The notes below the pieces were generated by a model, which was not told the DNA's origin, made no database searches, and saw nothing but the letters and a program-made list of their open reading frames with translations. Shown piece after piece: positions 1-9,130 of a DNA stretch of 64,000 nucleotides. The DNA comes from Acinetobacter larvae (GTDB taxonomy: Bacteria; Pseudomonadota; Gammaproteobacteria; Pseudomonadales; Moraxellaceae): contig NZ_CP016895.1 of assembly GCF_001704115.1 (NCBI RefSeq), positions 558,001-622,000 of the forward strand, given 5' to 3'. The position numbers were made by a program, and so were the translations under genes. Each line of letters starts with the position of its first letter. Position 1 is the stretch's first letter.

Positions 1-185
1 AACCGATGCCACATGAAGTACGTTTTGCTGATCGCTTGCTGTATTTTCCCAGTATACAGATTGAAAATGAAGTGGTGTGGGGGCTGACCGCACGTATTTT
101 AATGTCCTTATTTCACTATGGCTTAGACATTGAAAAACAGTGGCCCTTTTTATTGAATCCACCGCTGCATGAACGTACTAAATAA
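1..185 (+). CDS. NUDIX hydrolase, CoA-pyrophosphatase-like, C-terminal fragment
   Basis: Only the last 60 or so codons are inside the window; the gene begins upstream. The open frame runs from base 3 and stops with TAA at 183-185. The fragment contains WGLTARIL followed by a short tail, which matches the C-terminal end of NudL/YeaB-type NUDIX hydrolases (CoA diphosphatases), where a W-G-x-T-A/G segment follows the NUDIX fold. The NUDIX box itself would lie upstream and cannot be seen, so catalytic competence is not testable here. The gene points the same way as the carbonic anhydrase-like gene, about 180 bp away. Confidence 0.6.
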   Translation, partial: PMPHEVRFADRLLYFPSIQIENEVVWGLTARILMSLFHYGLDIEKQWPFLLNPPLHERTK

Positions 186-366
186 ACATACTAAATAAAT
201 GCTATGTCAACTGAGCATGCTTGCCTGTAGGCTGATTCTGTGCCTGAGTAGACTTGAAAATAATCGCAAATCATTGTTATATCCTAAATCTTTAGCGCTC
301 TGCTGTTGAATAGCATGCGAAGTTAGCATGAGCAGCTTAGTGCGTGCATTAAAAGGAAACGCAATA

Positions 367-900
367 ATGATGTATCAATATAAAGGTCATGTGCCTAAAG
401 CAATGTCTGAACCATGGGATGGTTGGGTTGCTGAAAATGCGACGGTGATTGGTCAGGTTGAATTGGGGGAAAAAGTCAGTATCTGGTTTGGTGCGGTGGT
501 TCGTGGTGATAACAGTGTGATCCGCATTGGTAACTTTAGTAATATTCAAGAAAATGCTGTCTTGCATACCGATGCTGGCATTGAGTTGCATATTGGCAAT
601 TATGTGACGGTGGGACATCAGGCGACCTTGCATGGTTGTCAGATTGGGGACAATAGCTTGATTGGCATCAATGCGGTTATTCTGAATGGTGCGGTGATTG
701 GTAAAAACTGTATAGTCGGTGCCAATGCATTGGTGCCAGAAGGTAAAGTGATTCCCGATAACTCTCTGGTGGTCGGATCACCTGCCAAGGTTATTCGCCA
801 GCTCGATGCCCAAGCAGAACAAGCACTGACCCTGAGTGCCATGCATTATGCGAGCCATTATCAAAACTTTACCGATTTACAGCCCTATTATTTTGAATAA
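367..900 (+). CDS. Gamma carbonic anhydrase family protein (YrdA/PaaY-like)
   Basis: A 177-residue protein made almost entirely of left-handed beta-helix hexapeptide repeats (pattern I/V-G-x-x-x-x, for example in TVIGQVELG and [16 protein letters not shown]), ending in a C-terminal helix. The His residues in AVLHTD and [10 protein letters not shown] match the three metal-ligand histidines of the gamma class. The family binds Zn or Fe in trimers; many bacterial members have weak or undetermined carbonic anhydrase activity, so the physiological reaction is uncertain. The start at 367 is preferred over an upstream in-frame ATG at 328 because AAAGGAAA lies just upstream and the usual MYxYxG N-terminus follows. 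A second ATG directly follows at 370. It leads toward tsaB. Confidence 0.9.
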   Translation: MMYQYKGHVPKAMSEPWDGWVAENATVIGQVELGEKVSIWFGAVVRGDNSVIRIGNFSNIQENAVLHTDAGIELHIGNYVTVGHQATLHGCQIGDNSLIGINAVILNGAVIGKNCIVGANALVPEGKVIPDNSLVVGSPAKVIRQLDAQAEQALTLSAMHYASHYQNFTDLQPYYFE

Positions 901-1065
901 TGCTTTTTGATTCGCTTGAATCCTCAGTATGATTTTATTCTTTGGCGCGTGATTCTTAGATATCTTGTTGAAAAAGCGCTAAAACGATTTTCCCAAGAGA
1001 ATCCCTCGCAGGATGAATATGAGTGGAGTAGAATAAGCATATTTTTGAACGTACGTAGGTTGTGC

Positions 1066-1746
1066 ATGAAATTGCTGGCATTGGAAAGCGCCAACGAACA
1101 GTGTTCTGTTGCACTCATTGATGAGCAGCAGATCCAGTATTTTGAAAAAGATGATCGACCTAAGGCGCAAACGCAGACGATTTTACCGTTGATTGATCAG
1201 GGCTTAGCACAAACGCAATGGGCGTTGTCTGAGCTGACTGCAATTGCCTTTAGTCGAGGTCCTGGCTCTTTTAGTGGTGTGCGCATCAATGCTGCCGTGA
1301 CCCAAGCTTTGGCTTGGGCCAATGACTTGCCGGTGATTCCTGTATCAACCTTACAAGCCACCGCACAGGCAGCTTATCGGAAGTTTGGGCTAGATCAGGT
1401 TACAGTGATCAGCGATGCACGCATGAAAGAAGTTTATATTGCCAGTTATGCCTGTGATACCAAAGGCATGATGCAATTGTTGGATGAAGAAAAATTATTA
1501 GATTACCAATCTGCTGCAGCTTATCAACGGTATACCCCGGTGGGGAGCGGTATCACGCTATTGGCGGATCATGACTTAAGTAACTCACAATACCAACATA
1601 TTTATGCAGATGCACAAGATATTGCCTCTCTTGCAATGGCACAAGCTGCGCAACAACACTGGCTAAGTGCTGAGCAGGCTTTACCTGTCTATCTTCGTGA
1701 TAATGCGTGGAAAAAGCTTTCTGAACAACATAAATCCTCAGTATAA
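1066..1746 (+). CDS. tsaB: TsaB, tRNA threonylcarbamoyladenosine biosynthesis subunit
   Basis: TsaB (226 residues) is the inactive ASKHA-fold partner of TsaD. With TsaE it supports transfer of threonylcarbamoyl to A37 of ANN-decoding tRNAs in the cytoplasm. The sequence begins MKLLALESANEQCSVAL and holds the family signature SRGPGSFSGVRI near residues 65-76, followed by VIPVSTLQA. The open frame extends 53 codons further upstream to 907, but that extension (rich in basic and aromatic residues) is not TsaB-like, so the start is placed at 1066; the ribosome binding site there is weak. The gene is followed after 20 bp by uppP and may be cotranscribed with it. Confidence 0.9.
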   Translation: MKLLALESANEQCSVALIDEQQIQYFEKDDRPKAQTQTILPLIDQGLAQTQWALSELTAIAFSRGPGSFSGVRINAAVTQALAWANDLPVIPVSTLQATAQAAYRKFGLDQVTVISDARMKEVYIASYACDTKGMMQLLDEEKLLDYQSAAAYQRYTPVGSGITLLADHDLSNSQYQHIYADAQDIASLAMAQAAQQHWLSAEQALPVYLRDNAWKKLSEQHKSSV

Positions 1747-1766
1747 AATTTGAATTAGGATCGCGC

Positions 1767-2591
1767 ATGGACTTTATTCTACTGCTGCAAGCAGCCATCA
1801 TGGGAATTGTCGAAGGAATTACCGAATTCTTGCCGATTTCCAGTACCGGACATTTAATTTTAGCGTCAGAACTAATGGATTTCTGGACCAAACAAAAAAG
1901 TGATGTGTTTGTGGTGGCGATTCAAATGGGTGCCATTGCCGCGGTCATTTATGAATACTGGAACAAGTTATGGGGTGCCGCAACCGGACTCGTTACAGGG
2001 GAAAAGAAAGGTCGGCATCTTGGGTTGAGTCTGATATTGGCTTCGATTCCGATTATGTTGGTGGGGCTGAGTTTTGGTCAAGAAGTAAAAGATTATTTAT
2101 TTAACGATATTTCTGTCGCAATGGGTTTGATTATCGGTGGTTTGATTATTTGGTGGGTCGAGAAAAACCCGCCTAAAGTGAATGCTGCTGAAGTAGACAA
2201 TATCTCTTTTAAAGAAGCGTTTTACATTGGTTTAATACAAGTACTGGCATTGATTCCTGGCACCTCGCGTTCTGGTGCGACCATTATTGGTGCCATGATG
2301 CTCGGCGTATCACGTAAAGCAGCAACTGAGTTTTCTTTTTTCTTGGGTATTCCTGTGATTATTGGCGCAGGCTTACTCGATCTTTACCGAAATTATCATG
2401 TGTTTAGTGGGGCACAAGATTGGTGGGTATTGGGCTTTGGTACATTGGTATCTTTTGTTTCAGCCTTATTCCTGATACGTGTTTTAGTCGCCTATGTCGC
2501 CAAGCGTGATTTTATGGTCTTTGCTTGGTATCGCATTATTTCAGGTTTGATTATTTTGTTCTTTGCATTGACCGGCTATAAATTATGGTAA
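1767..2591 (+). CDS. uppP: Undecaprenyl-diphosphatase UppP (BacA)
   Basis: A 274-residue polytopic inner-membrane protein that dephosphorylates undecaprenyl pyrophosphate, recycling the lipid carrier for peptidoglycan and surface polysaccharide synthesis. Both family signatures are present: [16 protein letters not shown] near residues 16-31 and [14 protein letters not shown] around residues 164-177; these carry the acidic, Ser and Arg residues of the active site. Length is normal for the family (about 265-280). Its last 7 bases overlap the start of rsmJ, so translational coupling is likely. UppP overexpression is classically linked to bacitracin resistance. Confidence 0.96.
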   Translation: MDFILLLQAAIMGIVEGITEFLPISSTGHLILASELMDFWTKQKSDVFVVAIQMGAIAAVIYEYWNKLWGAATGLVTGEKKGRHLGLSLILASIPIMLVGLSFGQEVKDYLFNDISVAMGLIIGGLIIWWVEKNPPKVNAAEVDNISFKEAFYIGLIQVLALIPGTSRSGATIIGAMMLGVSRKAATEFSFFLGIPVIIGAGLLDLYRNYHVFSGAQDWWVLGFGTLVSFVSALFLIRVLVAYVAKRDFMVFAWYRIISGLIILFFALTGYKLW

Positions 2592-3394
2592 GTGCTTGGC
2601 GTTTATATAGCACTGCCGCAGATGCCGTAGCGGCACAGCTTTATCAGCAACGTTTGCGCAGTCGAGGTGTTCAGGTCGAATGGCTTGAGGTTGAACAACT
2701 CAATGCACGCTTTTTACGCCAGCACGCAGATTTGGCCTTATGTTGTGATGCACAAGGGCTGTGGCTATGTGCCCAAGGTATGAAAATGCAACCGGATTGG
2801 TTTGCTGAGCGTGCTCGTTTAAAACGCGCCAGTTTAAAGAGCGAAATGATTGCACGTGCTTGCCAACTTGCCGAGCAACCGAAGCTGTTAGATGCCACGG
2901 CAGGCTTAGGTCATGATGCTTTATTGATGGCACAGTTGGGTGCTGAGGTGACTTTATTAGAGCGCCATCCGATTTTATTTAGCCTACTCGAAGATAACCA
3001 ACAACGCGCTTTACAAGATCCGTTTTTGTGTCGTGCCGCCGAACGTATTCAGCTGCAACATGTCGATGCCCAAGATTATATGACACAAAGTTTGACCTTA
3101 GGGCAACACTATGATGTGATCTACCTTGACCCGATGTTTCCACAGCGTGATCAAAATCAGCAAGCGGCGAAGAAGCAAGCACAAGTCAAAAAACAAATGC
3201 AGCTCTTACACCTGTTATTGCAGGGAGAAGAGGGCATGGATTTGGGTGATGCATTGTTGCCAGCAGCGCAGCAGATTGCGACACGTGTGGTGGTGAAACG
3301 ACCACGTCATGCAGTATTTTTAGCCAATCAAGCCGCTGATCATCAATGGTTAGGTGATGCTTGTCGTTTTGATGCTTATTTTAGTTCAAGTTAA
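2585..3394 (+). CDS. rsmJ: 16S rRNA (guanine1516-N2)-methyltransferase RsmJ
   Basis: A 269-residue class I SAM-dependent methyltransferase. The SAM-binding glycine-rich motif I appears as [19 protein letters not shown] near residue 100, followed by the acidic residue in LLERHP; the catalytic motif IV appears as [12 protein letters not shown] (D-P-x-F/Y type), typical of N-methylation of a guanine amino group. The sequence layout matches the RsmJ (YhiQ) family, which modifies G1516 of 16S rRNA. The start ATG lies inside the uppP stop region (7-base overlap). No clear terminator follows. Confidence 0.88.
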   Translation: MVSAWRLYSTAADAVAAQLYQQRLRSRGVQVEWLEVEQLNARFLRQHADLALCCDAQGLWLCAQGMKMQPDWFAERARLKRASLKSEMIARACQLAEQPKLLDATAGLGHDALLMAQLGAEVTLLERHPILFSLLEDNQQRALQDPFLCRAAERIQLQHVDAQDYMTQSLTLGQHYDVIYLDPMFPQRDQNQQAAKKQAQVKKQMQLLHLLLQGEEGMDLGDALLPAAQQIATRVVVKRPRHAVFLANQAADHQWLGDACRFDAYFSSS

Positions 3395-3575
3395 AACTTT
3401 GAATGAATTGAGCATTATGATTTAAAACCGTTGTATTTGGTATATAGTAGCGCTTGTAGATTATGATTGGATGCCGTTTAGACATTTGCTCAATGATCTA
3501 TAAGATCTAAGCTTAAACTCTGAGAATCGGTGTACGTCTTACATTGATTGGATCACCTGCCATACTAGAATCTCT

Positions 3576-5000
3576 ATGATAGACTTCAAACCCTCCATTA
3601 ATTTTTGGCACGATTTTAAAAGCAACCAACGTGCAGGCATGTGGTTATTTTTGGGTTCGCGTAAATCTTTACAGATCGTGAGACCTTCGATTTTACAGTT
3701 AATCTTTTGGGGTATTTTAGGTGGCAGTGCCAATACACTGTTTAGCTGGTTATCGAGTGGTGGTGCAGGGCAGTTTAACTCACAGGGTTTGGTCAGCTAT
3801 GCGTTATGGCCTTTTATTGCACTGATCGTTGGGATTTTCTTATCGCAAAGGATTGATAATACCCGTTTGATGTTAGTGCCTGCAGTTTTATGGTTGGTAT
3901 TAGATACCCATATTGCAGTCTTACAGAGTTTAATACAGTACTTGTTATTACAAGATTTATTACCAGACTGGGTCTATGACTATTTGCCGATTGTCTTTGC
4001 GGTATTATTTGTATGGCAAAGCTTAGCTGTGGTTTGGGTTTTTGCGCGTGAGTTGCATTGGCCATGGTGGGAACGCGGGCTGATTATGTTGGCCACTTTA
4101 TTTGTTTTAATTGTCTGGCAAATTTCAGCAAGAGACCAACCCATCTGGAAAACCACAGAAAGCCCGCCGAGTATTTCTGAACAGGCATTTTATGCACAGA
4201 GCCAGTTGCTTAATCAGACTTTGGCAAAAATTGAATTGGGTGAGTTCGCACAAACCAAGTGGTATTTTTTGGGGGTGGCCGGTGCCAATTATCAAGATGT
4301 ATTTAAATTAGAAATCGAGCGCATCAAAGAACAGTTTGATACGCGTTTTGCCACTTTTGGACGTTCTTTGGCATTGATTAATAATCCTGAAACATTAGAA
4401 AAAACCCCTATTGCTTCAAAAACCAGTATTGCTATGGCATTAAAACGTATTGGTCAGCAAATGAATCCAGAAAGTGACGTATTATTTTTATATATGAGCT
4501 CACATGGTGTACGCAATCAATTTGAATTAAGCAATGATCCGATCGATTTAGACAATGTCGATCCCAAATGGTTACGTAGCGCATTGGATCAATCTGGCGT
4601 GCGTTGGAAAGTCATCGTGATTTCGGCGTGTTATTCAGGAAGTTTTGTACCCGCATTACAATCACCCGATACCTTGGTTATTACGGCATCTGCGGCAGAT
4701 CGTGATTCTTTTGGTTGTAATAGCGATGCCGATGCGACCTATTTTGGTCGTGCTTTCTTTGAACAAGCGATGCGTGACCAAAATAGTTTAAAAGCCGCTT
4801 TTGAACAAGCACAGCATACCATTCAGAAATGGGAAGATAACCAAGGTTTAACCCATTCTGAACCACAATGGGTGATTGGGAAAAATATGGAATTAATGCT
4901 ACCGCAATTAGAACAGCATTTATTTCCACAAGCAGCAACAGCGCATGTAAATAGCGCGCCTCAACAACAGGATCATCCTACGGCGGCTGGCGTATTTTAA
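3576..5000 (+). CDS. C13 (legumain-like, caspase-fold) peptidase with N-terminal membrane domain
   Basis: A 474-residue protein. Residues about 30-190 form several hydrophobic membrane segments; a soluble domain follows from about residue 200. In it LYMSSHGVR (His310) and VIVISACYSGSF (Cys352) form the His-Cys dyad arrangement of clan CD caspase-fold enzymes, matching the C13 family. The active site should face one side of the inner membrane; orientation is not determinable by eye. Substrates are unknown. The start at 3576 is the longest choice; the ribosome binding site is weak. It is followed by a hairpin terminator and then the YjgN-like and M48 genes on the same strand, so a functional link among the three is possible but inferred. 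Confidence 0.85.
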   Translation: MIDFKPSINFWHDFKSNQRAGMWLFLGSRKSLQIVRPSILQLIFWGILGGSANTLFSWLSSGGAGQFNSQGLVSYALWPFIALIVGIFLSQRIDNTRLMLVPAVLWLVLDTHIAVLQSLIQYLLLQDLLPDWVYDYLPIVFAVLFVWQSLAVVWVFARELHWPWWERGLIMLATLFVLIVWQISARDQPIWKTTESPPSISEQAFYAQSQLLNQTLAKIELGEFAQTKWYFLGVAGANYQDVFKLEIERIKEQFDTRFATFGRSLALINNPETLEKTPIASKTSIAMALKRIGQQMNPESDVLFLYMSSHGVRNQFELSNDPIDLDNVDPKWLRSALDQSGVRWKVIVISACYSGSFVPALQSPDTLVITASAADRDSFGCNSDADATYFGRAFFEQAMRDQNSLKAAFEQAQHTIQKWEDNQGLTHSEPQWVIGKNMELMLPQLEQHLFPQAATAHVNSAPQQQDHPTAAGVF

Positions 5001-5074
5001 TTTTTGTTTTTTAACGCGCGTTTTTAATGCGAGTTAGAACAGGAATTTAGAACAGGAATAATGTCTATTTGTTA

Positions 5075-5106
5075 TAAACCCCATGTACAGCCTGTCATGG
5101 GGTTTA
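5075..5106 (+). terminator. Hairpin terminator after the C13 peptidase gene
   Basis: Perfect 11-bp arms TAAACCCCATG (5075-5085) and CATGGGGTTTA (5096-5106) around a 10-nt loop, followed by a T-rich but interrupted stretch (GTTTATTTAG). It lies 75 bp after the C13 stop. Just upstream AGAACAGGAAT occurs twice in direct orientation (period 14). Confidence 0.6.
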
Positions 5107-5280
5107 TGTTTATTTAGTCTAAAATAAGTTATTATTTCCTAAATTTTGTGTTTGGTTTCAAATTAAGTGCTTAAATCTTAATGGCTAAAATCAGTATAGA
5201 ATTTTATTTTAATCTTCATGACATATCATCAATTTACTGTAAGCTTTCTCAGTAAAATTGAACTAAAACAAGAGAACATA

Positions 5281-6423
5281 ATGCAACAGTCTAATTCTAA
5301 CGATCCTTTTTCTAGAGAAAGTGAATCGAATATACCTAATTTTCCACCACAAGCACCTGCTCCTTTCGAGACCAAAATATTGCCATTTAAATTTTATGGT
5401 AAAGCGGGTGAATACTTCGGTATCTGGATTGTCAATATCCTCCTGACCTTAGTGACTGCAACATTGTATGCGCCGTGGGCTAAAGTCCGTCGACTGCGCT
5501 ATTTTTATCAAAATACCGATTTTGCTCAGCGCCGTTTTGACTTTACCGGCGATCCAGTCAAAATCTTTTATGGTCGTTTAATTGCGATTGGTTTATGGGC
5601 AGTCTTTGCCATACTTGGCAATTGGGATCCACGTTTTGCCTGGGTTGGGTTAGTCCTTATTTATATTGCGATTCCTTGGTTAATTCGCTGTACCCTAAGC
5701 TTTACTGCACGTAATAGTAAATTTGCCAACAGCCGTTTTTATTTTTCAGGTACCACGGGTAAAGCCTATATTGAATTAATCAAAGCCTTATTGATTTATA
5801 TCTTTACTTTGGGCATTTTTTCACCGGTTGGGCTGTGGTTATATTACCGCTACACTTTTGATCATCTTTATGCAGGACAACTGCGCTTTAAGTTACATGC
5901 CACTTGGGGCAATTATATGGGGGCGGTATATGTCCCCGTCTTGGTCTTATTTTGCGTCATAATCGTCGCATTATTTAGCATGTTGCCTATACTCTCTTCG
6001 GTTATTGGGCAAATATATCAAATTAATGATAATGGAACCGTGCCTGATCCGTCGGTATTGTTGCCATTGTTCATGATGATTTTTGTCGTCTACTTTGGTT
6101 TGTTACTTATTTTTGCACCATGGGTGCAAGCACGTATTTTTATAACCACGTGGAATAATGTCACAGTTGGTGATAGCCAATTTAAGACCAGTTGCAAACA
6201 GTCAGTATTTATCTGGATTATTTTGAGTAATACTGTTCTGCAAATTGTGAGTTTGGGATTATTGACGCCTTGGGCAATGGTACGTTTATATCGATATAAA
6301 GTAGAATCGCTAAGTTTGCAGCTCAATGATGATCCTGATCAAATGTTGAACTTACTACAATCTGCCCCGAGTGCGATTGCGGAAGAAATCAGTGATATCT
6401 TTGACTTTGATATTTCACTGTAG
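5281..6423 (+). CDS. YjgN family (DUF898) integral membrane protein
   Basis: A 380-residue protein with a soluble, polar N-terminus of about 35 residues, then alternating membrane segments. The motif GEYFGIWIVNILLT with TLYAPWAKVRRLRYFY near residues 42-80 is typical of DUF898/YjgN, and a similar block (WNNVTVGDSQF, ILSNTVLQIVSLGLLTPWA) recurs near the C-terminus, so the protein is an internal repeat of the same unit. The function of the family is unknown. The start at 5281 is chosen because AAGAGAA precedes it; an upstream in-frame ATG at 5218 has none. It lies between the C13 peptidase and M48 protease genes. Confidence 0.88.
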   Translation: MQQSNSNDPFSRESESNIPNFPPQAPAPFETKILPFKFYGKAGEYFGIWIVNILLTLVTATLYAPWAKVRRLRYFYQNTDFAQRRFDFTGDPVKIFYGRLIAIGLWAVFAILGNWDPRFAWVGLVLIYIAIPWLIRCTLSFTARNSKFANSRFYFSGTTGKAYIELIKALLIYIFTLGIFSPVGLWLYYRYTFDHLYAGQLRFKLHATWGNYMGAVYVPVLVLFCVIIVALFSMLPILSSVIGQIYQINDNGTVPDPSVLLPLFMMIFVVYFGLLLIFAPWVQARIFITTWNNVTVGDSQFKTSCKQSVFIWIILSNTVLQIVSLGLLTPWAMVRLYRYKVESLSLQLNDDPDQMLNLLQSAPSAIAEEISDIFDFDISL

Positions 6424-6515
6424 ATTTTGAGATCTTAGGCGATGTGAAAGTCTTCTACTGATCATTATTTTTATATTAGACATAACACTAAATTACCGAT
6501 AAAAGGTCTGAATAC

Positions 6516-7556
6516 ATGCAGTCGATTGACGTGATATTTTACGATGGTTTAATTTCCAAGCCGCATCAAGCGCAGTTGTTAGAGCTTGACCGAGAACACA
6601 TCATGGTGCGTTATCAGGATCGGGAACCCAAAACTGTTCGTTTTCATCGCAAGCAAATGACTTTTATCGGTGCTTTAGGGCAGAGACATCCAGTGATTGA
6701 GCTGGATAATGATGCCCGTATCGAATTTTTAAGTACAGATATTCCGACATGGTTACCGATTAAAAACCTCGGTTTACATCATAAAATCTGGAAGTTAGAA
6801 CGAACTCCCAGCATGATTGTCATGAGCTTTTTTGTGGTGGTTATCTTCTGTGCGGTATTTTTAAAATGGGGTGTGCCGTGGATGGCAAAAACGGTGGCTT
6901 ATAATTTACCGGAAAACACCTTACAACGGATTGGCAATCAATCGGAAGAGTTGGTAATGACCCTGACCAAGCCGTCGCAGTTAGATCCACAACAACAACA
7001 GCATTTACAACAGCTTTATAAGCAATATATTGCAGAAGATCGCCCAGCACGGTTGTTATTTAGACGCGGGCAACAGTTGGGTGCCAATGCATTGGCGATT
7101 CCTAACAATACGATTATTATGACCGATGAATTGGTTGAGCTGGCACATAGTGACCAAGAAATCTTAGGTGTCTTGGCACATGAACAAGGTCATTTAAAAG
7201 AGCGTCATAGCTTACAGCAAGCCTTAGCCAGTTTTGGGTTTAGCTTAATTTATATTGCGATGACAGGCGATTCATCTGACTTACTCAACAGTGTGCCTGT
7301 TGCTTTGGTTGGAGCGAACTATTCACGTGACTTTGAACAAGCAGCGGATGATTATGCCTTAGATTTGATGGCTAAACAAAAGCTGCCTGTTGAGCATTAT
7401 GCCAATATGCTGCAACGTTTAAGTGATCAAGCTGGTGAAAATAAAGTCAATAATCCACTGATGGACTTGATGTCTTCTCATCCAGCAACGGCGGACCGAA
7501 TCCAGCGGGTACGAGACTTTGAGGCACAACAACAGCACCAAAGCAGCGCGCAGTAA
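6516..7556 (+). CDS. M48 family zinc metalloprotease, membrane-anchored
   Basis: A 346-residue protein with a polar N-terminal domain (residues 1-90), one strong membrane helix (about residues 95-118) and a C-terminal M48 peptidase domain. The HExxH zinc motif is HEQGH at residues 222-226, with the downstream acidic zinc ligand in DFEQAADDYALDLM; this is the Oma1/HtpX/YfgC type arrangement. The tail SHPATADRIQRVR is also typical of M48 enzymes. Such enzymes act in membrane or envelope protein quality control; the side of the membrane here is not certain. It starts 92 bp after the YjgN-like gene and is probably in the same transcription unit. It is followed by rpe after 64 bp. Confidence 0.9.
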   Translation: MQSIDVIFYDGLISKPHQAQLLELDREHIMVRYQDREPKTVRFHRKQMTFIGALGQRHPVIELDNDARIEFLSTDIPTWLPIKNLGLHHKIWKLERTPSMIVMSFFVVVIFCAVFLKWGVPWMAKTVAYNLPENTLQRIGNQSEELVMTLTKPSQLDPQQQQHLQQLYKQYIAEDRPARLLFRRGQQLGANALAIPNNTIIMTDELVELAHSDQEILGVLAHEQGHLKERHSLQQALASFGFSLIYIAMTGDSSDLLNSVPVALVGANYSRDFEQAADDYALDLMAKQKLPVEHYANMLQRLSDQAGENKVNNPLMDLMSSHPATADRIQRVRDFEAQQQHQSSAQ

Positions 7557-7620
7557 AGCCGACATTACTGTGACATTTTGTTATAATCGGCTGGTGTAAT
7601 CCATCCAGCCCAGGTAAATT

Positions 7621-8307
7621 ATGACCCAGCCTTATCTTATCGCACCATCGATCCTTTCTGCTGATTTCGCCCGTTTGGGTGAAGACGTTGCCAATGTACT
7701 TGCCGCAGGTGCCGATGTCGTGCATTTTGATGTCATGGACAACCACTATGTTCCCAATCTAACGTTTGGAGCAGGGGTGTGCAAGGCATTGAAAAAATAT
7801 GGGATTAAAGCACCGATTGATGTGCATTTGATGGTCAGCCCAGTCGATCGCTTAATTGGCGATTTTCTTGAGGCTGGTGCGGATATTATTACTTTCCACC
7901 CAGAGGCTTCGGCGCATATCGATCGTTCTTTACAGTTGATTCGCGACGGCGGTGCCAAAGCTGGTTTAGTATTTAACCCCGCCACGCCTTTACATTATTT
8001 AGATTATGTACTGGATAAAGTTGATCAAGTGTTATTGATGAGCGTAAACCCGGGCTTTGGTGGACAGAAATTTATTCCATCTACGCTCAATAAATTACGT
8101 CAAGCACGTCAAATCATTGATGCGTCAGGGCGTGATATCCGTTTAGAAGTTGATGGTGGTGTTGGTCCAAGTAACATTCGTGCTATTGCTGAGGCAGGTG
8201 CCGATATGTTCGTGGCAGGTTCTGCAATTTTTAATCAAGCAGATTATGCCGTAGCCATTCAACAGATGCGTGATGAATTGGCAAAAGTTGGTAGTCGCGA
8301 GCTTTAA
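7621..8307 (+). CDS. rpe: Ribulose-phosphate 3-epimerase
   Basis: A 228-residue TIM-barrel enzyme of the pentose phosphate pathway that interconverts D-ribulose 5-phosphate and D-xylulose 5-phosphate in the cytoplasm. Family motifs are all present: [14 protein letters not shown] at the N-terminus, [16 protein letters not shown] (metal-binding His and Asp), [17 protein letters not shown] (phosphate loop), and EVDGGVG. The length is standard. The start ATG is supported by the canonical N-terminus, with a CCAGG-type site upstream. No clear terminator separates it from the copper region. Confidence 0.97.
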   Translation: MTQPYLIAPSILSADFARLGEDVANVLAAGADVVHFDVMDNHYVPNLTFGAGVCKALKKYGIKAPIDVHLMVSPVDRLIGDFLEAGADIITFHPEASAHIDRSLQLIRDGGAKAGLVFNPATPLHYLDYVLDKVDQVLLMSVNPGFGGQKFIPSTLNKLRQARQIIDASGRDIRLEVDGGVGPSNIRAIAEAGADMFVAGSAIFNQADYAVAIQQMRDELAKVGSREL

Positions 8308-8374
8308 TGCAAATGCTGCGTGACGATTTCGTGTAAATCTCCGATACCGATCAATATAATGTATTGATTTGTAT

Positions 8375-8454
8375 TGTGGATAACTTTGTTGAAAACTCTG
8401 TTTATAACCTTGTTGACAACTCTGTTTATAAGCTTGAGTATAAGTTGTTTATAA
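8375..8454. repeat. Repeat-rich AT leader upstream of the copper operon, with a DnaA-box-like 9-mer
   Basis: About 200 bp separate rpe from the copper genes. Bases 8375-8383 read TGTGGATAA, the exact reverse complement of the consensus DnaA box TTATCCACA. Right after it come two 24-bp near-identical units (8384-8407 and 8408-8431, both of the form CNTTGTTGANAACTCTG followed by TTTATAA) and a third degenerate unit ending in GTTTATAA (8432-8454). The stretch may be the operator/promoter region of the cop genes; DnaA binding is a motif match only. Confidence 0.5.
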
Positions 8455-8511
8455 ATCATTAACATGCAGCTTTAAAGCTTAAAGCTGCTCAATAAGTCCT
8501 TAGGATTGGAT

Positions 8512-9087
8512 GTGTTTAAAAGTCGTTATTGTTTTGCATTACGCTTATTGCTTCTGCTCATTTGTATGAGCTGGAGCGTGCTGCCTGCATCAACGATGGC
8601 TGCACATCTTATGCCGATGCAAAGGTCTGTGACGACCATGTCAGATCATGTGTCGTCAACGCAAAATGTTACGAAGCAAGCAGCATCGACTTTAGCGGCT
8701 TATGCGCAGTTGGCGATAACAATCTGCCAGTATAATTCTGCCCCGCAAGCACAAGCTGAAATGGGTGCAACAGATGTTACTGATCCAACAGTTATAGCGA
8801 CTACCACATCTTCGGCGGCACATGCACAGGCTACACATCACGAGCAAAGTGACACGCCAGCCCATGCACACTGTATGGATGGCGCACATACACAGAGCAG
8901 CACCCTGCATGATGTCTGTAGTCAGTGCAGCATACTGGGTTGCCAGATGCTTTATGCCGTGAGCACAACACCCCAGAGCTGGGCTATGCCGGCTTGGGAA
9001 CATCCAGAAGCGCAGCGTCATGCGCGTCCTATCTCTCATTATCAATTGGCTTTTTGGCAGCAAATTTTAAAACCGCCTCGGGCATAA
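8512..9087 (+). CDS. Small exported His/Cys-rich protein, CopL-like
   Basis: A 191-residue protein with an N-terminal hydrophobic signal sequence (roughly residues 5-29, ending near TMAA) followed by a Met-, His- and Gln-rich body. The C-terminal part has closely spaced cysteines and histidines in DVCSQCSILGCQML and HCMDGAH, suiting metal binding, and ends in FWQQILKPPRA. Its position directly before copA and the composition resemble the CopL-type proteins found upstream of copAB in other proteobacteria; the assignment is by context, not a recognised domain. Start choice: AGGA at 8502-8505 abuts a TTG at 8506 but is correctly spaced for GTG at 8512, so GTG is preferred. copA starts 43 bp downstream. 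Confidence 0.6.
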   Translation: MFKSRYCFALRLLLLLICMSWSVLPASTMAAHLMPMQRSVTTMSDHVSSTQNVTKQAASTLAAYAQLAITICQYNSAPQAQAEMGATDVTDPTVIATTTSSAAHAQATHHEQSDTPAHAHCMDGAHTQSSTLHDVCSQCSILGCQMLYAVSTTPQSWAMPAWEHPEAQRHARPISHYQLAFWQQILKPPRA

Positions 9088-9130
9088 CATCGATTTAAAA
9101 ACAATCTTTTTTTAAATTTCGAGGTCAGTT

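Noticed and set aside
3541..3575. Promoter TTGATT, 16 bp, TAGAAT for the C13 gene
   Set aside because: The -10 box would lie only five bases before the chosen ATG, leaving almost no 5' end; likely chance unless the real start is further downstream.
8512..8735. A second ORF in another frame over the CopL-like gene
   Set aside because: It lacks a ribosome binding site and its composition fits a shadow of the longer frame.
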